Positions 37,216 to 46,289 are shown, counted from the first letter of the stretch. The stretch: DNA of 64,000 nucleotides from Qipengyuania gaetbuli (GCF_009827315.1 NZ_WTYF01000004.1:1550001-1614000), one strand, 5' to 3'. Program-made: numbers and translations. The notes: generated from the letters alone by a model not told the origin.

Positions 37216-39164
37216 ACGCGCTGGCGATTTCCTCCCTCGCCCTTGCCGTCGAGGCGGCGCAGGGCAAACCCTGCCTCTTCGCGGACCTAGCCCTCAAATC
37301 GCCCCGACAGGATGCCGGCCTGCTGGTGTCGAGCGGGCACGCAGCGCCCGGCCTTGGCGCGGGCACCTATGTCTGCGATGCGCGCTGCACGCCCGAGCTA
37401 TTGGCCGCGCACCCCCGCTTCGTCGTCCGCACCGCCAACGGGCGCATCTTCCGCCTCCTGCCCGAAAGCGGCGCCATCACGCCCGAACAGGGCGGCGCGG
37501 CGGGCGACGGGGTGACGGACGACCAGCCCGCGATCCAGGCGGCGGTCGACTACGCCGAAGCCGTGGGCGCGCAGGAGGTGCGCTTTCCTGCACCTCGCTA
37601 CCGGATCGACTGCCCGCTGCGCACCTCTCCTGCAGACCAGAGCCTTGCGCGTGACGGGCACCCCATCGTGATCAGCAAGTCGCTGGCTTTCAGGGGCATG
37701 GCGGCAGGGCGGACGGTGCTCGACTTCCGCGCGCTCGATGGTGCTCCGGCGGAGAGCGACTGGCAGCTTGTCCCCGCCTCCGCATCCGACCCGTCGCTTG
37801 CCGTCTGGCGCGGCGGGGGGATTTTCGTGAGCGGCGATACCGTCGACCCCGGCAAGGGGCAGCGCACTGTCGCCCGGCTGGAACTCGACCGGCTGGTCCT
37901 TTACGGCAACCGGCAGCACACGGGCAATCATGCCTGGCCCGCCTATCCTGTGACAGGCGACGGGTGGGACATCACCGACAAGGCGCTGTGGGTGCAGGAT
38001 TGCCATGTCGGCGAGATCGTCTGCCGCGATACCGACATGATCGGCTGGAAGGGCGAGATCTTCTACCTCGGCGGCGCGATCGACGCGGTGGAGCGGGTCG
38101 AACTGGCCCGCTGCCGCTTCGCCAGCACCAATGGCAGCGCCTTCAATCCCGGCTGCAATGCCGAAATCCTCGCCACCGATTGTTCCTTCGGCGACGCATT
38201 CCAGGCGCAGGAGGAGACCGGCAAGAACCGCGCGATCTATCGCAATTGCGTGTGGCACGACTGCGACCACACGACGATCGGCAGCGGTTCGACCGCCGCG
38301 TTTCTCTACAACTGGGTCTGGCCGACGCGCGTCGAGGCTTTGCCGCCCCCGCTCACCCTGCTCGACAATTGCGAGTTTCGCGACGTCGGCTGGCTGCGCG
38401 TGCTCAGCTGGGTTTCGGGATCTATCCGCACGGTGGACACGCCGGTCGGCCTGCCGGGCAGCGACGGCCAGGCGATCAGGGACGTGGACCTCGGGATCGA
38501 CGCGCTGCTCGACCGCAAGACCAACATCCACGCGCTCGGCCTCTATGGGTTGGACACGCTGGAAGAGCAGGTCCCGGGCGCACCCGCCGGCGTGTTCAAG
38601 CGCCCGCCTGCCAATGTCTCGCTGCGCATCACGCACCGCCGCACCAGCGCCGCGCGGGAGGCAGGGCGTGAATGGCTGGGCGTCAGCTGGAGCGGCCTCG
38701 TCGACGCCTCCTGCTCCATCCACGCGCAGGGCGAATATGCGAGCGGCCGCGTTCCCAACGGCGGGGACGCGCCCGTCTCCATGCCGCTCGTCACCTTCGG
38801 CCCCGGCGCGCCCAGCACCAGCTACTGGGCGCGCGGCTGGTACGCCGCGCCTGCGTTCTCCGGCCCTGGCGAGATAAAGGTCACCGCGCCGCTGATGGCG
38901 GTCACGCTTGCCGACGCGATCATCGCCGACATGACCTTGTCGCGCCCGCCTTCGGGCGGAAGCAGCTTCGGCTATGCAGAGGGCCAGACGGTGCGCATCA
39001 GCAAGGTAGGCGCGGCAGGCAGCTTCCGCTTCGGCAAAGGGGCGTCCGCATCCTTCGCGGTCACCGCGACGCGCAGCCTCGTGAACGAATGCGACTGGAT
39101 CGAATTCACCTACAATCGCGAGCGCCAGCGGTGGGAGGAAAGCGGCTTCTTCTCCGACGCGTGA
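37212..39164 (+). CDS. Pectate-lyase-fold right-handed beta-helix protein, phage spike-like
   Basis: A 650-aa protein. After a conserved-looking N-terminal section (about 1-85), residues 94-104 are GGAAGDGVTDD followed by QPAIQAAVDYAEA, the start of the Pectate_lyase_3 beta-helix seen in tailspikes and GH28-related proteins. Helix turns run to about 450, then a beta-rich C-terminal region ends ECDWIEFTYNRERQRWEESG. No convincing signal peptide: the start lacks a basic n-region. It may bind or cut surface polysaccharide. It is translationally coupled to the 143-aa gene. An ordinary polysaccharide lyase is the alternative. Confidence 0.75.
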   Translation: MNALAISSLALAVEAAQGKPCLFADLALKSPRQDAGLLVSSGHAAPGLGAGTYVCDARCTPELLAAHPRFVVRTANGRIFRLLPESGAITPEQGGAAGDGVTDDQPAIQAAVDYAEAVGAQEVRFPAPRYRIDCPLRTSPADQSLARDGHPIVISKSLAFRGMAAGRTVLDFRALDGAPAESDWQLVPASASDPSLAVWRGGGIFVSGDTVDPGKGQRTVARLELDRLVLYGNRQHTGNHAWPAYPVTGDGWDITDKALWVQDCHVGEIVCRDTDMIGWKGEIFYLGGAIDAVERVELARCRFASTNGSAFNPGCNAEILATDCSFGDAFQAQEETGKNRAIYRNCVWHDCDHTTIGSGSTAAFLYNWVWPTRVEALPPPLTLLDNCEFRDVGWLRVLSWVSGSIRTVDTPVGLPGSDGQAIRDVDLGIDALLDRKTNIHALGLYGLDTLEEQVPGAPAGVFKRPPANVSLRITHRRTSAAREAGREWLGVSWSGLVDASCSIHAQGEYASGRVPNGGDAPVSMPLVTFGPGAPSTSYWARGWYAAPAFSGPGEIKVTAPLMAVTLADAIIADMTLSRPPSGGSSFGYAEGQTVRISKVGAAGSFRFGKGASASFAVTATRSLVNECDWIEFTYNRERQRWEESGFFSDA

Positions 39165-39180
39165 GGCGGGCTTTGCGACA

Positions 39181-39206
39181 CGGGAGGGGATTAAACGCCC
39201 CTCCCG
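39181..39206 (+). terminator. Hairpin after the beta-helix gene
   Basis: CGGGAGGGG-ATTAAACG-CCCCTCCCG is a perfect 9-bp stem, 17 bases past the beta-helix stop and before dcd. No T-tract follows, so Rho-independent termination is only likely, not certain. Confidence 0.5.
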
Positions 39207-39242
39207 CTTGCCCGAGCGGCGCGGGTGGGGAATCACACTGTC

Positions 39243-39797
39243 ATGGCGATTCTTTCCGACAAGTGGATCCGCGACAAGGCGCTCAACGAAGGCATGATCG
39301 AGCCTTTCGTCGAAGCGCAGCGCCGCGAAGGCTGCATTTCCTACGGGCTGTCGAGCTATGGCTACGACGCGCGCGTCGCGCCCGAGTTCAAGATCTTCAC
39401 CAATGTCGACAGCGCGGTGGTCGATCCCAAGGATTTCGCCAGCAACAGCTTCGTTGATCGCGACACCGACGTCTGCGTGATCCCGCCCAACAGCTTTGCC
39501 TTGGCGCGCACAGTCGAATATTTCCGCATTCCCGAGGACGTGCTGGTCATCTGCCTCGGCAAGAGCACCTATGCCCGCTGCGGCATCATCGTGAACGTCA
39601 CCCCGCTCGAACCGGGCTGGGAAGGCCATGTGACGCTGGAGTTTTCGAACACCACGCCGCTACCGGCCAAGATCTACGCCAACGAAGGGGCGTGCCAGTT
39701 CCTGTTCCTCAAGGGCAACGAACGGCCCGAAGTGACCTATGCCGACCGCGCGGGCAAATACATGGGCCAGCGCGGGGTGACGCTGCCGCGCCTATGA
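39243..39797 (+). CDS. dcd: dCTP deaminase
   Basis: A 184-aa enzyme deaminating dCTP to dUTP for thymidylate synthesis. The family signature [20 protein letters not shown] is followed by [20 protein letters not shown], which carries the catalytic Glu, and the C-terminus [18 protein letters not shown] closes the active site. Length equals the usual 184-188. The ATG at 39243 gives the canonical start [15 protein letters not shown]. It is a single gene downstream of the phage-like module; pyrimidine supply also concerns nrdA and nrdB further right. Confidence 0.97.
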   Translation: MAILSDKWIRDKALNEGMIEPFVEAQRREGCISYGLSSYGYDARVAPEFKIFTNVDSAVVDPKDFASNSFVDRDTDVCVIPPNSFALARTVEYFRIPEDVLVICLGKSTYARCGIIVNVTPLEPGWEGHVTLEFSNTTPLPAKIYANEGACQFLFLKGNERPEVTYADRAGKYMGQRGVTLPRL

Positions 39798-39871
39798 CAA
39801 GGCAGCCCTGACGCTACGTCTTTGACTCTCTCCCGCGCCGCGCGCATTCAGGCGGACAAAGGAGAGAACCC

Positions 39872-41047
39872 ATGGCTGATACCGAATTCGACATCATCGT
39901 CTATGGCGCCACCGGCTATACCGGCCGTCTCGTCGCCGAGCATTTCGTGCGCGAATACGGCGGCAAGGACGGTGGGCCGAAATGGGCCATGGCCGGCCGC
40001 AGCATAGACAAGCTGGAAGCGGTGCGCGACGAGATCGGCGCGCCGGAGTCGACACCGTTGGTGGTCGCCGATGCCGACGATCCGGCAAGCCTGGAGGCCA
40101 TGTGCAACCGCACCAAGGTCGTGCTGACCACGGTCGGCCCCTACCAGCTCTATGGCGACGCGCTGGTCGCAGCCTGCGTCAAGACCGGCACCGACTATGC
40201 CGATTTGTGCGGCGAGCCGGTCTGGATGCGCCAGAAGATCGACGAGCACATGGAAGCCGCCAAGGCGAGCGGCGCGCGGATCTGCTTCTCCTCCGGCTTC
40301 GACTCGATCCCCTTCGACCTCGGCGTGCTGATGGCGCAGAAGGTCGCCAAGGAGCGGTTCGGCAAGCCCGCACCGCGCATCAAGGGGCGCGTGCGCGGCA
40401 TGGCGGGCGGCGCGTCGGGCGGCACGGTCGCCAGCCTGACCGAGACGATGAAGGCGGTCGCGCGCAATCCCAAGCTGATCTCGATCCTCAAGAGCAGCTT
40501 CGGTCTGACGCCCGGTTTCGAAGGTCCGGACCAGCCGTCCGGCCTCGTGCCGCGCTACGAAGAGAAGCTCGGCAAGTGGGCCGCGCCCTTCGTCATGGCG
40601 CCGATCAACACCAAGAACGTCCACCGGACGAACTTCCTGCTCGGCCACCCCTATGGCGAGGACTTCCGCTATGACGAGATGGTGCTGACCAGCCCCGGCG
40701 ATGCCGGCAAGGCTGCGGCGAGCGCGCTCGCCGATATGATGAAGAACCCCTTCGGCGCCAAGCCGCCCAAGCCCGGCGAAGGCCCGACGCCGGAAGAGCG
40801 CGAGAACGGGTTCTACGACGTGCTGTTCATCGCCGAGATGCCGGACGGCGAGACGCTGAACTATGCCGTCAAGGGCAAGTACGATCCGGGCTATGGCTCG
40901 ACCAGCCGCATGCTGGGCGAAACCGGAATGGCGCTGCTCGACTGCAAGGCCGAAGGCGGGGTCGGCACGCCCGGCTCGTTCCTCGGCGAAGCGCTGGTCG
41001 AGCGGCTGCGCGAGCACGCCGCCCTGACCTTTGCCGTCGAGGATTGA
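39872..41047 (+). CDS. Saccharopine dehydrogenase-like oxidoreductase (trans-acting enoyl-reductase family)
   Basis: A 391-aa Rossmann protein. It begins FDIIVYGATGYTGRLVAEHFV, with NAD(P)-binding GATGYTG, and continues TKVVLTTVGPYQLYGDALVA and YADLCGEPVWM, the pattern of the saccharopine-dehydrogenase/trans-acting enoyl-reductase group. In mycobacteria, relatives act in lipid synthesis; in proteobacteria the substrate is unknown. True lysine-pathway saccharopine dehydrogenase is unlikely. A GGAGAG site precedes the ATG. The stop lies 6 bases from the convergent TonB receptor stop. Confidence 0.88.
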   Translation: MADTEFDIIVYGATGYTGRLVAEHFVREYGGKDGGPKWAMAGRSIDKLEAVRDEIGAPESTPLVVADADDPASLEAMCNRTKVVLTTVGPYQLYGDALVAACVKTGTDYADLCGEPVWMRQKIDEHMEAAKASGARICFSSGFDSIPFDLGVLMAQKVAKERFGKPAPRIKGRVRGMAGGASGGTVASLTETMKAVARNPKLISILKSSFGLTPGFEGPDQPSGLVPRYEEKLGKWAAPFVMAPINTKNVHRTNFLLGHPYGEDFRYDEMVLTSPGDAGKAAASALADMMKNPFGAKPPKPGEGPTPEERENGFYDVLFIAEMPDGETLNYAVKGKYDPGYGSTSRMLGETGMALLDCKAEGGVGTPGSFLGEALVERLREHAALTFAVED

Positions 41048-41053
41048 GCGGGA

Positions 41054-43246
41054 TCAGTAGCTGAAACGCAGGCTCGCCGAGATATTGCGCCCGGGCAGGG
41101 GCACGAAATCCTTGGTGAAGCTTGCGTGACGGCGGCCGCTGACGTCGAAGATATTCTCCGCCTTCAGGATCACGCTCACCGACGGCTGGTTGCGTAGCGG
41201 GCGCCAGGTGGCGATCGCATTGACGAAGGTGAATGCGTCGGTTTCGGTTTCGAACGGCGCGACTTCGCGCTGGGCACCGTACCATTCGACTTCCCCGCGC
41301 AGGTCCAGGTCGCCCGTCGATGCCTCGAGCGCGCCCAGCAGGCTGACCGGCGGAATGCGCGGGACCGGCGTGCCGTCCGACAGTTCCGCTTCGACATATT
41401 CGCCGCGCAGGTCCGCCGTCATGGCGAAGGTGCCGGTATCGAGGAAGCGCCAGATCAGCTCGCCTTCGAGGCCCTGGTAGGTAGCGTCCTGCTGGAGGTA
41501 GACGAAGACCGGCAGCTCGTCCTCTTCCTCGCCGGTTTCGGACAGGTAGATGTAGTCGTCGAACCAGTTCTTGAACGCTGCGAGGCTGAATTCGAAGTCG
41601 CCCACGGTGCCGCGCGCGAACAGTTCAGCGCCCCATGCGCGTTCGACGCCAAGGTCCGGATCGCCGATCTCGAACGCCTGCGTCGCGATGTGCGGACCGT
41701 TGGAGAACAGTTCCTCCGCGCTCGGGGCGCGGGCCACGCGTGACAGGTTGATGCCGGCGCGGAAGGCCTGCGGTCCGTCATAGGCAAGGCCGATCGCACC
41801 GGAGAAGGTGTCGAAATTGCGCTCAAGCCCGAGGAAGGTGGAATCGACCGTGGTGGTCTCGAACCGCGCCGCGCCTTCGAGCTGTACCGGGCCGTCGCCA
41901 TATTCCTGCAGGGCGAAGAGGGCGAGCTGCTCGGTGCGGTTCGGAGCGACATAGGCTTCCTCGCCCTCGGCGAAGAAGTCGCGGAAATAGTATTGCGTAC
42001 CGATCGAACCGCGCCAGCGGCCGTTGGGGTTCTGCACGAGTTCGGCGCGCGCCTCGATACCCTGCACGTCGAAAGTCGTGCCGACTTCGGCGCCTTCGAA
42101 TTCGGTGTGCGTGTAGTCGGAATAGCCGGCGCGGATCTTCAGCTTCTCGAACAGGCCCTCGCCAAGGTAGATGTCGCCGCGCATGTCGGCGCGGTACTGG
42201 CGCAGGCCGATGTTGACGGTTTCCGGACCTTCTTCCCCGGCCTCGGCTTCGCCGCCTTCTTCCTCGCCCTCGTGGTGGCCTGCACCGGGGCGGATCGGGA
42301 TGCCGTAGAAGGTGTCGTAAACGCCGAAGGATACGCCAAGGCTCGACTGGTCGCGGAAGAAGGCGAGGCCGCCGTTGGCCGTCCAGGTTTCCGTGCCGCT
42401 GTTGAACAGCTTGCCTTCGGCGAGCGCGAGTTCGCGCAGTTCCTCGGCCTCGCCGAGATTGCCCTCTTCCTCTTCCTCGTCGGCATCGGCGAGGAGTTCG
42501 GCGCGCAGTTCGGGTGCCACGAGGAAACCGGGAACGCTCAGGTCATCGGTGGTGCGATAGGAGCCGTCGGCATGGGCGACGAAACCGCCGCCCAGCGGCA
42601 CATCGAAGGACGCGCCGCCTTCGCGCAGGTCGCTAACCGTGTCGGCGCGCACGATGGCATCGACATGGAACGCCTCGTTCGGGACGCGGCGCGGGATGCG
42701 CTTGTCGATCACGTTGACCGCGCCGCCGATTGCCTGGCTGCCGTAAAGGAGGACAGCAGGGCCGCGCAGGACCTCGATGCTCTCTGCGGTCAGCGGGTCG
42801 ATCGAGACGGCATGGTCGGCGGAGGTGTTGGAGACGTCGATCGCGCCGATGCCGTCGACCAGCACCTTGACACGCTCGCCCGAAAAGCCGCGCAGCACGG
42901 GGCGCGAGGCACCGGGCGCAAAGCCGCTGGCGGAAACGCCGGGCACGCTGTTGAGCACTTCGCCCAGCTGGCCGTCGAGATTGGCGTCGAGCGCCGCGCC
43001 TTCGACGACGCTGGTCCCCGCGAGCAGGTCGAACTGGCGCAGGCCGGCTGCAGTGACCACGATGGTCCCGCGCGAATCCATGCGGCGGTCGTGGAGATCG
43101 TCCTCCACCTGCTCTTGCGCCACCTGGCCATCGGCGGGCTGCGCAGACGCGTCTTGCGCCAGCGCAGGCTGGGCCACGGCAATAGCGATCAGGGACAGGG
43201 AGGCGGCGAGGGGGTGTTTGCTCTGATACAACATATCGCGCCACAT
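41054..43246 (-). CDS. TonB-dependent receptor, acidic/His-rich, metal-type
   Basis: A 730-aa outer-membrane receptor. Signal peptide to about residue 31 (AIAVAQPALAQD). The plug has TSVVEGAALDANLDGQLGEV and GAIDVSNTSADHAVSIDPL; the barrel ends LPGRNISASLRFSY. Extracellular loops are unusually acidic and histidine-bearing: HHEGEEEGGEAEAGEEG near 315 and a run of DADEEEEEG near 245. Such loops are typical of ZnuD-like receptors for zinc and related metals. ATG 43246 has a weak GGTGGATC site; ATG 43234 is an alternative giving 726 residues. The metal is inferred. Confidence 0.85.
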   Translation of the reverse strand: MWRDMLYQSKHPLAASLSLIAIAVAQPALAQDASAQPADGQVAQEQVEDDLHDRRMDSRGTIVVTAAGLRQFDLLAGTSVVEGAALDANLDGQLGEVLNSVPGVSASGFAPGASRPVLRGFSGERVKVLVDGIGAIDVSNTSADHAVSIDPLTAESIEVLRGPAVLLYGSQAIGGAVNVIDKRIPRRVPNEAFHVDAIVRADTVSDLREGGASFDVPLGGGFVAHADGSYRTTDDLSVPGFLVAPELRAELLADADEEEEEGNLGEAEELRELALAEGKLFNSGTETWTANGGLAFFRDQSSLGVSFGVYDTFYGIPIRPGAGHHEGEEEGGEAEAGEEGPETVNIGLRQYRADMRGDIYLGEGLFEKLKIRAGYSDYTHTEFEGAEVGTTFDVQGIEARAELVQNPNGRWRGSIGTQYYFRDFFAEGEEAYVAPNRTEQLALFALQEYGDGPVQLEGAARFETTTVDSTFLGLERNFDTFSGAIGLAYDGPQAFRAGINLSRVARAPSAEELFSNGPHIATQAFEIGDPDLGVERAWGAELFARGTVGDFEFSLAAFKNWFDDYIYLSETGEEEDELPVFVYLQQDATYQGLEGELIWRFLDTGTFAMTADLRGEYVEAELSDGTPVPRIPPVSLLGALEASTGDLDLRGEVEWYGAQREVAPFETETDAFTFVNAIATWRPLRNQPSVSVILKAENIFDVSGRRHASFTKDFVPLPGRNISASLRFSY

Positions 43247-43345
43247 AACGCGCGATCCACCGGTTTCAAGCACAATCCGCCAAATGTGCACGCGGCACGA
43301 CGAACGACTTGTGTGTCGCCCGGATACATGTCGATGTCGGGAAAA

Positions 43346-43420
43346 TGGAGCGGGCGAGGCGATTCGAACGCCCGACCCCAACCTTGGCAAGGTTGTGCTC
43401 TACCCCTGAGCTACGCCCGC
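43346..43420 (-). tRNA. tRNA-Gly (anticodon GCC), CCA encoded
   Basis: On the minus strand the cloverleaf reads acceptor GCGGGCG pairing with CGCCCGC, a D arm GCTCAGGGGTAGAGC, anticodon arm CAACC-TTGCCAA-GGTTG with anticodon GCC, and a T arm with GTTCGAATC. The discriminator T is followed by an encoded CCA. The 75 bases fit tRNA-Gly decoding GGC and GGT. It lies upstream of the metal-type TonB receptor with about 100 bases between. No attL/attR-like duplication is seen nearby. Confidence 0.97.
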
Positions 43421-43617
43421 TCACTGGCGCTCTACCGAACCGCAAGGCCCGGTGGGGAGGCGCGCAACTAGCAACGCCTCTTGAGTCCCGCAAGAGAAAA
43501 AATGCAGCTTTTTTGGCCCTGCCCGGCCCGCCCTTGTGCAGGCGCTGCAGGTCCTTCACATTCGGCCAAGAAGGCCCACATGGGGCGAAACGAATTCATC
43601 CAGGAAAGGCGGTTTCA

Positions 43618-44544
43618 GTGGCGAGCATGGGATTGAGCATCGACGAGCAGAAGGCAGTCGAGCGGTTCAAGAAGGACGTCGTCGAACCGTCGATGACGAA
43701 GCTCGTCATCCTCGATTTCTATGCCGACTGGTGCGGGCCCTGCAAGGCGCTGGCCCCGCTGCTGGAAAAGGTTTCGGCCGACTATGCCGACAAGGGCGTG
43801 GTGCTGGTGAAGGTCGATGTCGACAAGGAACAGTTCATTGCAGCCCAGTTCCAGGTCCAGTCGATCCCGACCGTCTATGCCATGTTCCAGGGCCAGCCGG
43901 TCGCCGACCTCACCAATGCCCGCAGCGAATCGCAGCTGAAACAGACGCTCGACCAGATCCTCGCCCAGCTTCCCGTTCAGGCGGGCGGTGACGAGGCGGC
44001 GCAGGCCGCCCAGCAGATCGACCAGTTCGTCGCCATGGGCGAGCAGGTTCTGGCCGAGGGCGATGCGCCGCGCGCCGCGGGTATCTTCGCGCAGGTCACC
44101 GAAATGGCACCCGACAGCGCAGCGGCCCATGCCGGGCTGATCCGCGCGCTGGTGCAGGCCGACCAAGTCGAGGAAGCCCGCAAGGTCCTCGAGGCCGTCC
44201 GCGCCAATCCCGCTCTCGCCGCCGACCCGCTGGTCGAGAATGCCGCTGCCGCGCTGGAACTCGCCGGTAACAAGGTCGACGACGGCGAACTCGTCGCCCT
44301 GCGCGACAAGGCCGCGGCCGACCCCGCCCACATGGATGCGCGCATGGCCTATGCCGAGGCCGCCTTCGCTGCCGGCCAGCGCGATGCAGCGGCGGGCGAA
44401 CTGCTCGCCATGGTCGAAGCCGACCGCGAATGGAACGAGGGTGCGGCCCGTGCCAAGCTGATCGACATCTTCAACGCCGTCGGCCTCGAAGACCCCTGGG
44501 TGGTCGACACGCGCCGCAAGCTGTCGCGCCTGCTGTTCGGATGA
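43618..44544 (+). CDS. Thioredoxin-TPR co-chaperone (YbbN/CnoX-like)
   Basis: A 308-aa protein. The N-terminal thioredoxin domain (about 12-120) has the intact active site WCGPC (C39, C42) in ILDFYADWCGPCKALAPLL and the cis-Pro in QSIPTVYAMF. A TPR-like helical region (about 135-308) follows. E. coli CnoX has lost one catalytic Cys, so here redox activity is likely retained. It probably assists folding or protects substrates during oxidation. Start GTG at 43618 behind AGGAAAGG; ATG 43627 is the alternative. It is followed 4 bases later by a LON-domain protein. Confidence 0.93.
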   Translation: MASMGLSIDEQKAVERFKKDVVEPSMTKLVILDFYADWCGPCKALAPLLEKVSADYADKGVVLVKVDVDKEQFIAAQFQVQSIPTVYAMFQGQPVADLTNARSESQLKQTLDQILAQLPVQAGGDEAAQAAQQIDQFVAMGEQVLAEGDAPRAAGIFAQVTEMAPDSAAAHAGLIRALVQADQVEEARKVLEAVRANPALAADPLVENAAAALELAGNKVDDGELVALRDKAAADPAHMDARMAYAEAAFAAGQRDAAAGELLAMVEADREWNEGAARAKLIDIFNAVGLEDPWVVDTRRKLSRLLFG

Positions 44545-44548
44545 TCCG

Positions 44549-45160
44549 TTGACGAAGCGTCTCTCCATCTTCCCCCTGCCCGGCGCGATCCTGTTCCCGG
44601 GGCTGCAGCTGCCGCTGCACATTTTCGAGCCGCGCTACCGCGAACTGGTCGGCAGCGCGCTCGCGAAAGACCGGCTGATCGCGATGATCCAGCCGCAGCG
44701 CGGGGGCGAGAACGCGCCGCTCTACGAGGTCGGCTGCGTCGGCCGCATCGGCGATGTCGAGGCGCTGGAAGACGGGCGCTACAATATCGTGCTCGAAGGC
44801 GAGGCGCGCTTCCGCATGTTGCGCGAACTCGACGTGACGACCGCCTTCCGCCAGATCGAGGCCGAGTTGATCGACGATCCGGAGGACGAGGTGCTCTCCA
44901 GCGTCGAGCGTGCTGCCTTCGAATTCGAGGCCAAGCGCTTTGCCGCCATGCAGGGCTATTCGGTCGACTGGGATTCGGTCGAGCGGCTGGACGACGAGAC
45001 GCTGATCAACGGCGTCGCCCAGATCATCCCCTTCGATTCGGCCGCCAAGCAAGCCCTTCTCGAAGCCCCCGACCTCTCGGAGCGGTGCGAGCTGATGATC
45101 CAGCTGATGCAGTTCTTCGCCCTGCGCGACGACGGCGATGAGATCGTGACGTTGCAGTGA
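44549..45160 (+). CDS. LON peptidase N-terminal (substrate-binding) domain protein
   Basis: A 203-aa stand-alone LonN domain without ATPase or protease parts. It begins RLSIFPLPGAILFPGLQLPL then HIFEPRYRELVGSAL, the family signature, and has GCVGRIGDVEALEDGRYNIV. The biochemical role of isolated LonN proteins is not settled. The start is TTG at 44549, 4 bases after the thioredoxin-TPR stop; the strong SD-like GGATGA sits in that stop region. Its stop overlaps the next gene by 4 bases (GTGA). Pairing with a thioredoxin-TPR chaperone suggests protein quality control, as inference. Confidence 0.9.
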   Translation: MTKRLSIFPLPGAILFPGLQLPLHIFEPRYRELVGSALAKDRLIAMIQPQRGGENAPLYEVGCVGRIGDVEALEDGRYNIVLEGEARFRMLRELDVTTAFRQIEAELIDDPEDEVLSSVERAAFEFEAKRFAAMQGYSVDWDSVERLDDETLINGVAQIIPFDSAAKQALLEAPDLSERCELMIQLMQFFALRDDGDEIVTLQ

Positions 45161-45669
45161 ACCTCCTGTCCCACCTCACCGCCGGCGCTGTGTGCCTTGC
45201 GGTGGTGCCACTGGCTGCACGCGCGGAAGACCGCTCTGGAGCCATGGCGCAAACTGGGGTGGATGCGAGTGTCGATGAGCAAGCCGGGATTCTTCCCAAA
45301 TCCGAAGTTGTCTATTGTGGCGGCGAAACCACTAAGATCGAAGTGCGCAGATTTTTTGCGGCCTTGCGACAGGGCTTAGAAGAGAACCGCTCGGCATCCT
45401 ATTTCGATGGGTTTCTCGGTCACAGTTTCGGGGTGACCCGCGACGGACGGCATATCCGGTACAACAAGGCCGACTTCAGCGCCGCGACCCCTGGCTTGAT
45501 TTCCCCCGCCGACTGGAAAAGCATCGCAAAACGCGGAGAGGATCGGCTCGAACCGATCGGCTGGCGCGGATGCATGATGGACAACGGCAAGGTCTGGTTT
45601 GAGGCGGGCGAAAGCGGACTCCGCCTGAGCGGGATCAACCACGACATCCCTTGGAAGCAGTTAGACTAA
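45157..45669 (+). CDS. Hypothetical secreted protein
   Basis: A 170-aa unassigned protein with a signal peptide (about 1-23, VVPLAARAED) and two cysteines, one near 53 (VVYCGGETT) and one near 139 (WRGCMMD), which may form a disulfide. The body is Trp- and Gly-bearing (DGFLGHSFGVTRDGRHIRYN). The start is GTG, overlapping the LonN stop. Base composition is distinctly less GC-rich than neighbours, suggesting relaxed selection or transfer. Its stop overlaps the convergent marC stop by 4 bases. Confidence 0.65.
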   Translation: MNLLSHLTAGAVCLAVVPLAARAEDRSGAMAQTGVDASVDEQAGILPKSEVVYCGGETTKIEVRRFFAALRQGLEENRSASYFDGFLGHSFGVTRDGRHIRYNKADFSAATPGLISPADWKSIAKRGEDRLEPIGWRGCMMDNGKVWFEAGESGLRLSGINHDIPWKQLD

Positions 45670-46289
45670 ATCCCGAAACTGCCCTTGAGGCCATCGATCA
45701 CATATTGCGCGGCCAGCGCGGCCAGCAGCACGCCGAGCAGGCGGGTGATCACTGCCTCCACACGGTCGCCGAACAGGCGCATCAGGGGGCCGGCGGCAAT
45801 CAGCGCCAGCATCGTGAGCAGCAGCACGCTCGCGAGCGCGCCGAGCACGACCAGCGACTGTTCCAGCCCTTGCGCCTCGTTCATCAGCAGCATGATCGCC
45901 GCGATCGCGCCGGGGCCGGCCAGCATGGGCATGGCCATGGGGAAGACCGACACGTCCTCCACCTCGGGCGTGGCGGCGACCTTTTCCGCGCGCTCCTCGC
46001 GCCGCTGTGTGCGCTTTTCGAAGACCATCTCGAAGGCGATCCAGAACAGCATCAGCCCGCCCGCGATGCGGAAGCTGTCGAGCTCGATATGCAGCGCACC
46101 GAGCAAATCCTGCCCGAACAGCGCGAAGATGAGCAGGATCACGCCGGCGATGATCGTCGCGCGGATCGCCATCATCCGGGCCTGTGCCGCGCTCGCGCCC
46201 TTAGTCAGGCCGGCATAGATCGGTGCGCATCCGGGCGGGTCGATCACCACGAAAAGCGTGATGAAGGCGGAGATGAAAAGCTGGGTCAT
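45666..46289 (-). CDS. MarC-family (UPF0056) inner membrane protein
   Basis: A 207-aa membrane protein with about six hydrophobic helices and the MarC/NAAT-like motifs FVVIDPPGCAPIYAGLT and FPMAMPMLAGPGAIAAIMLL. E. coli MarC was once linked to antibiotic resistance, but that role was withdrawn; transport function is not established. It starts with [13 protein letters not shown]. It is the last gene of a chain whose upstream members overlap by 4 bases each (argB side to marC), and it converges with the secreted hypothetical gene. Confidence 0.88.
   Translation of the reverse strand: MTQLFISAFITLFVVIDPPGCAPIYAGLTKGASAAQARMMAIRATIIAGVILLIFALFGQDLLGALHIELDSFRIAGGLMLFWIAFEMVFEKRTQRREERAEKVAATPEVEDVSVFPMAMPMLAGPGAIAAIMLLMNEAQGLEQSLVVLGALASVLLLTMLALIAAGPLMRLFGDRVEAVITRLLGVLLAALAAQYVIDGLKGSFGI

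Noticed and set aside
37398..39629. 743-codon minus-strand frame over the beta-helix gene and dcd
   Set aside because: Spans two plus-strand genes and the hairpin between them; no ribosome site or family.
43346..43420. tRNA-Gly as an integration site for a mobile island
   Set aside because: No integrase gene, no repeated 3-prime tRNA end nearby, and flanking genes are ordinary.
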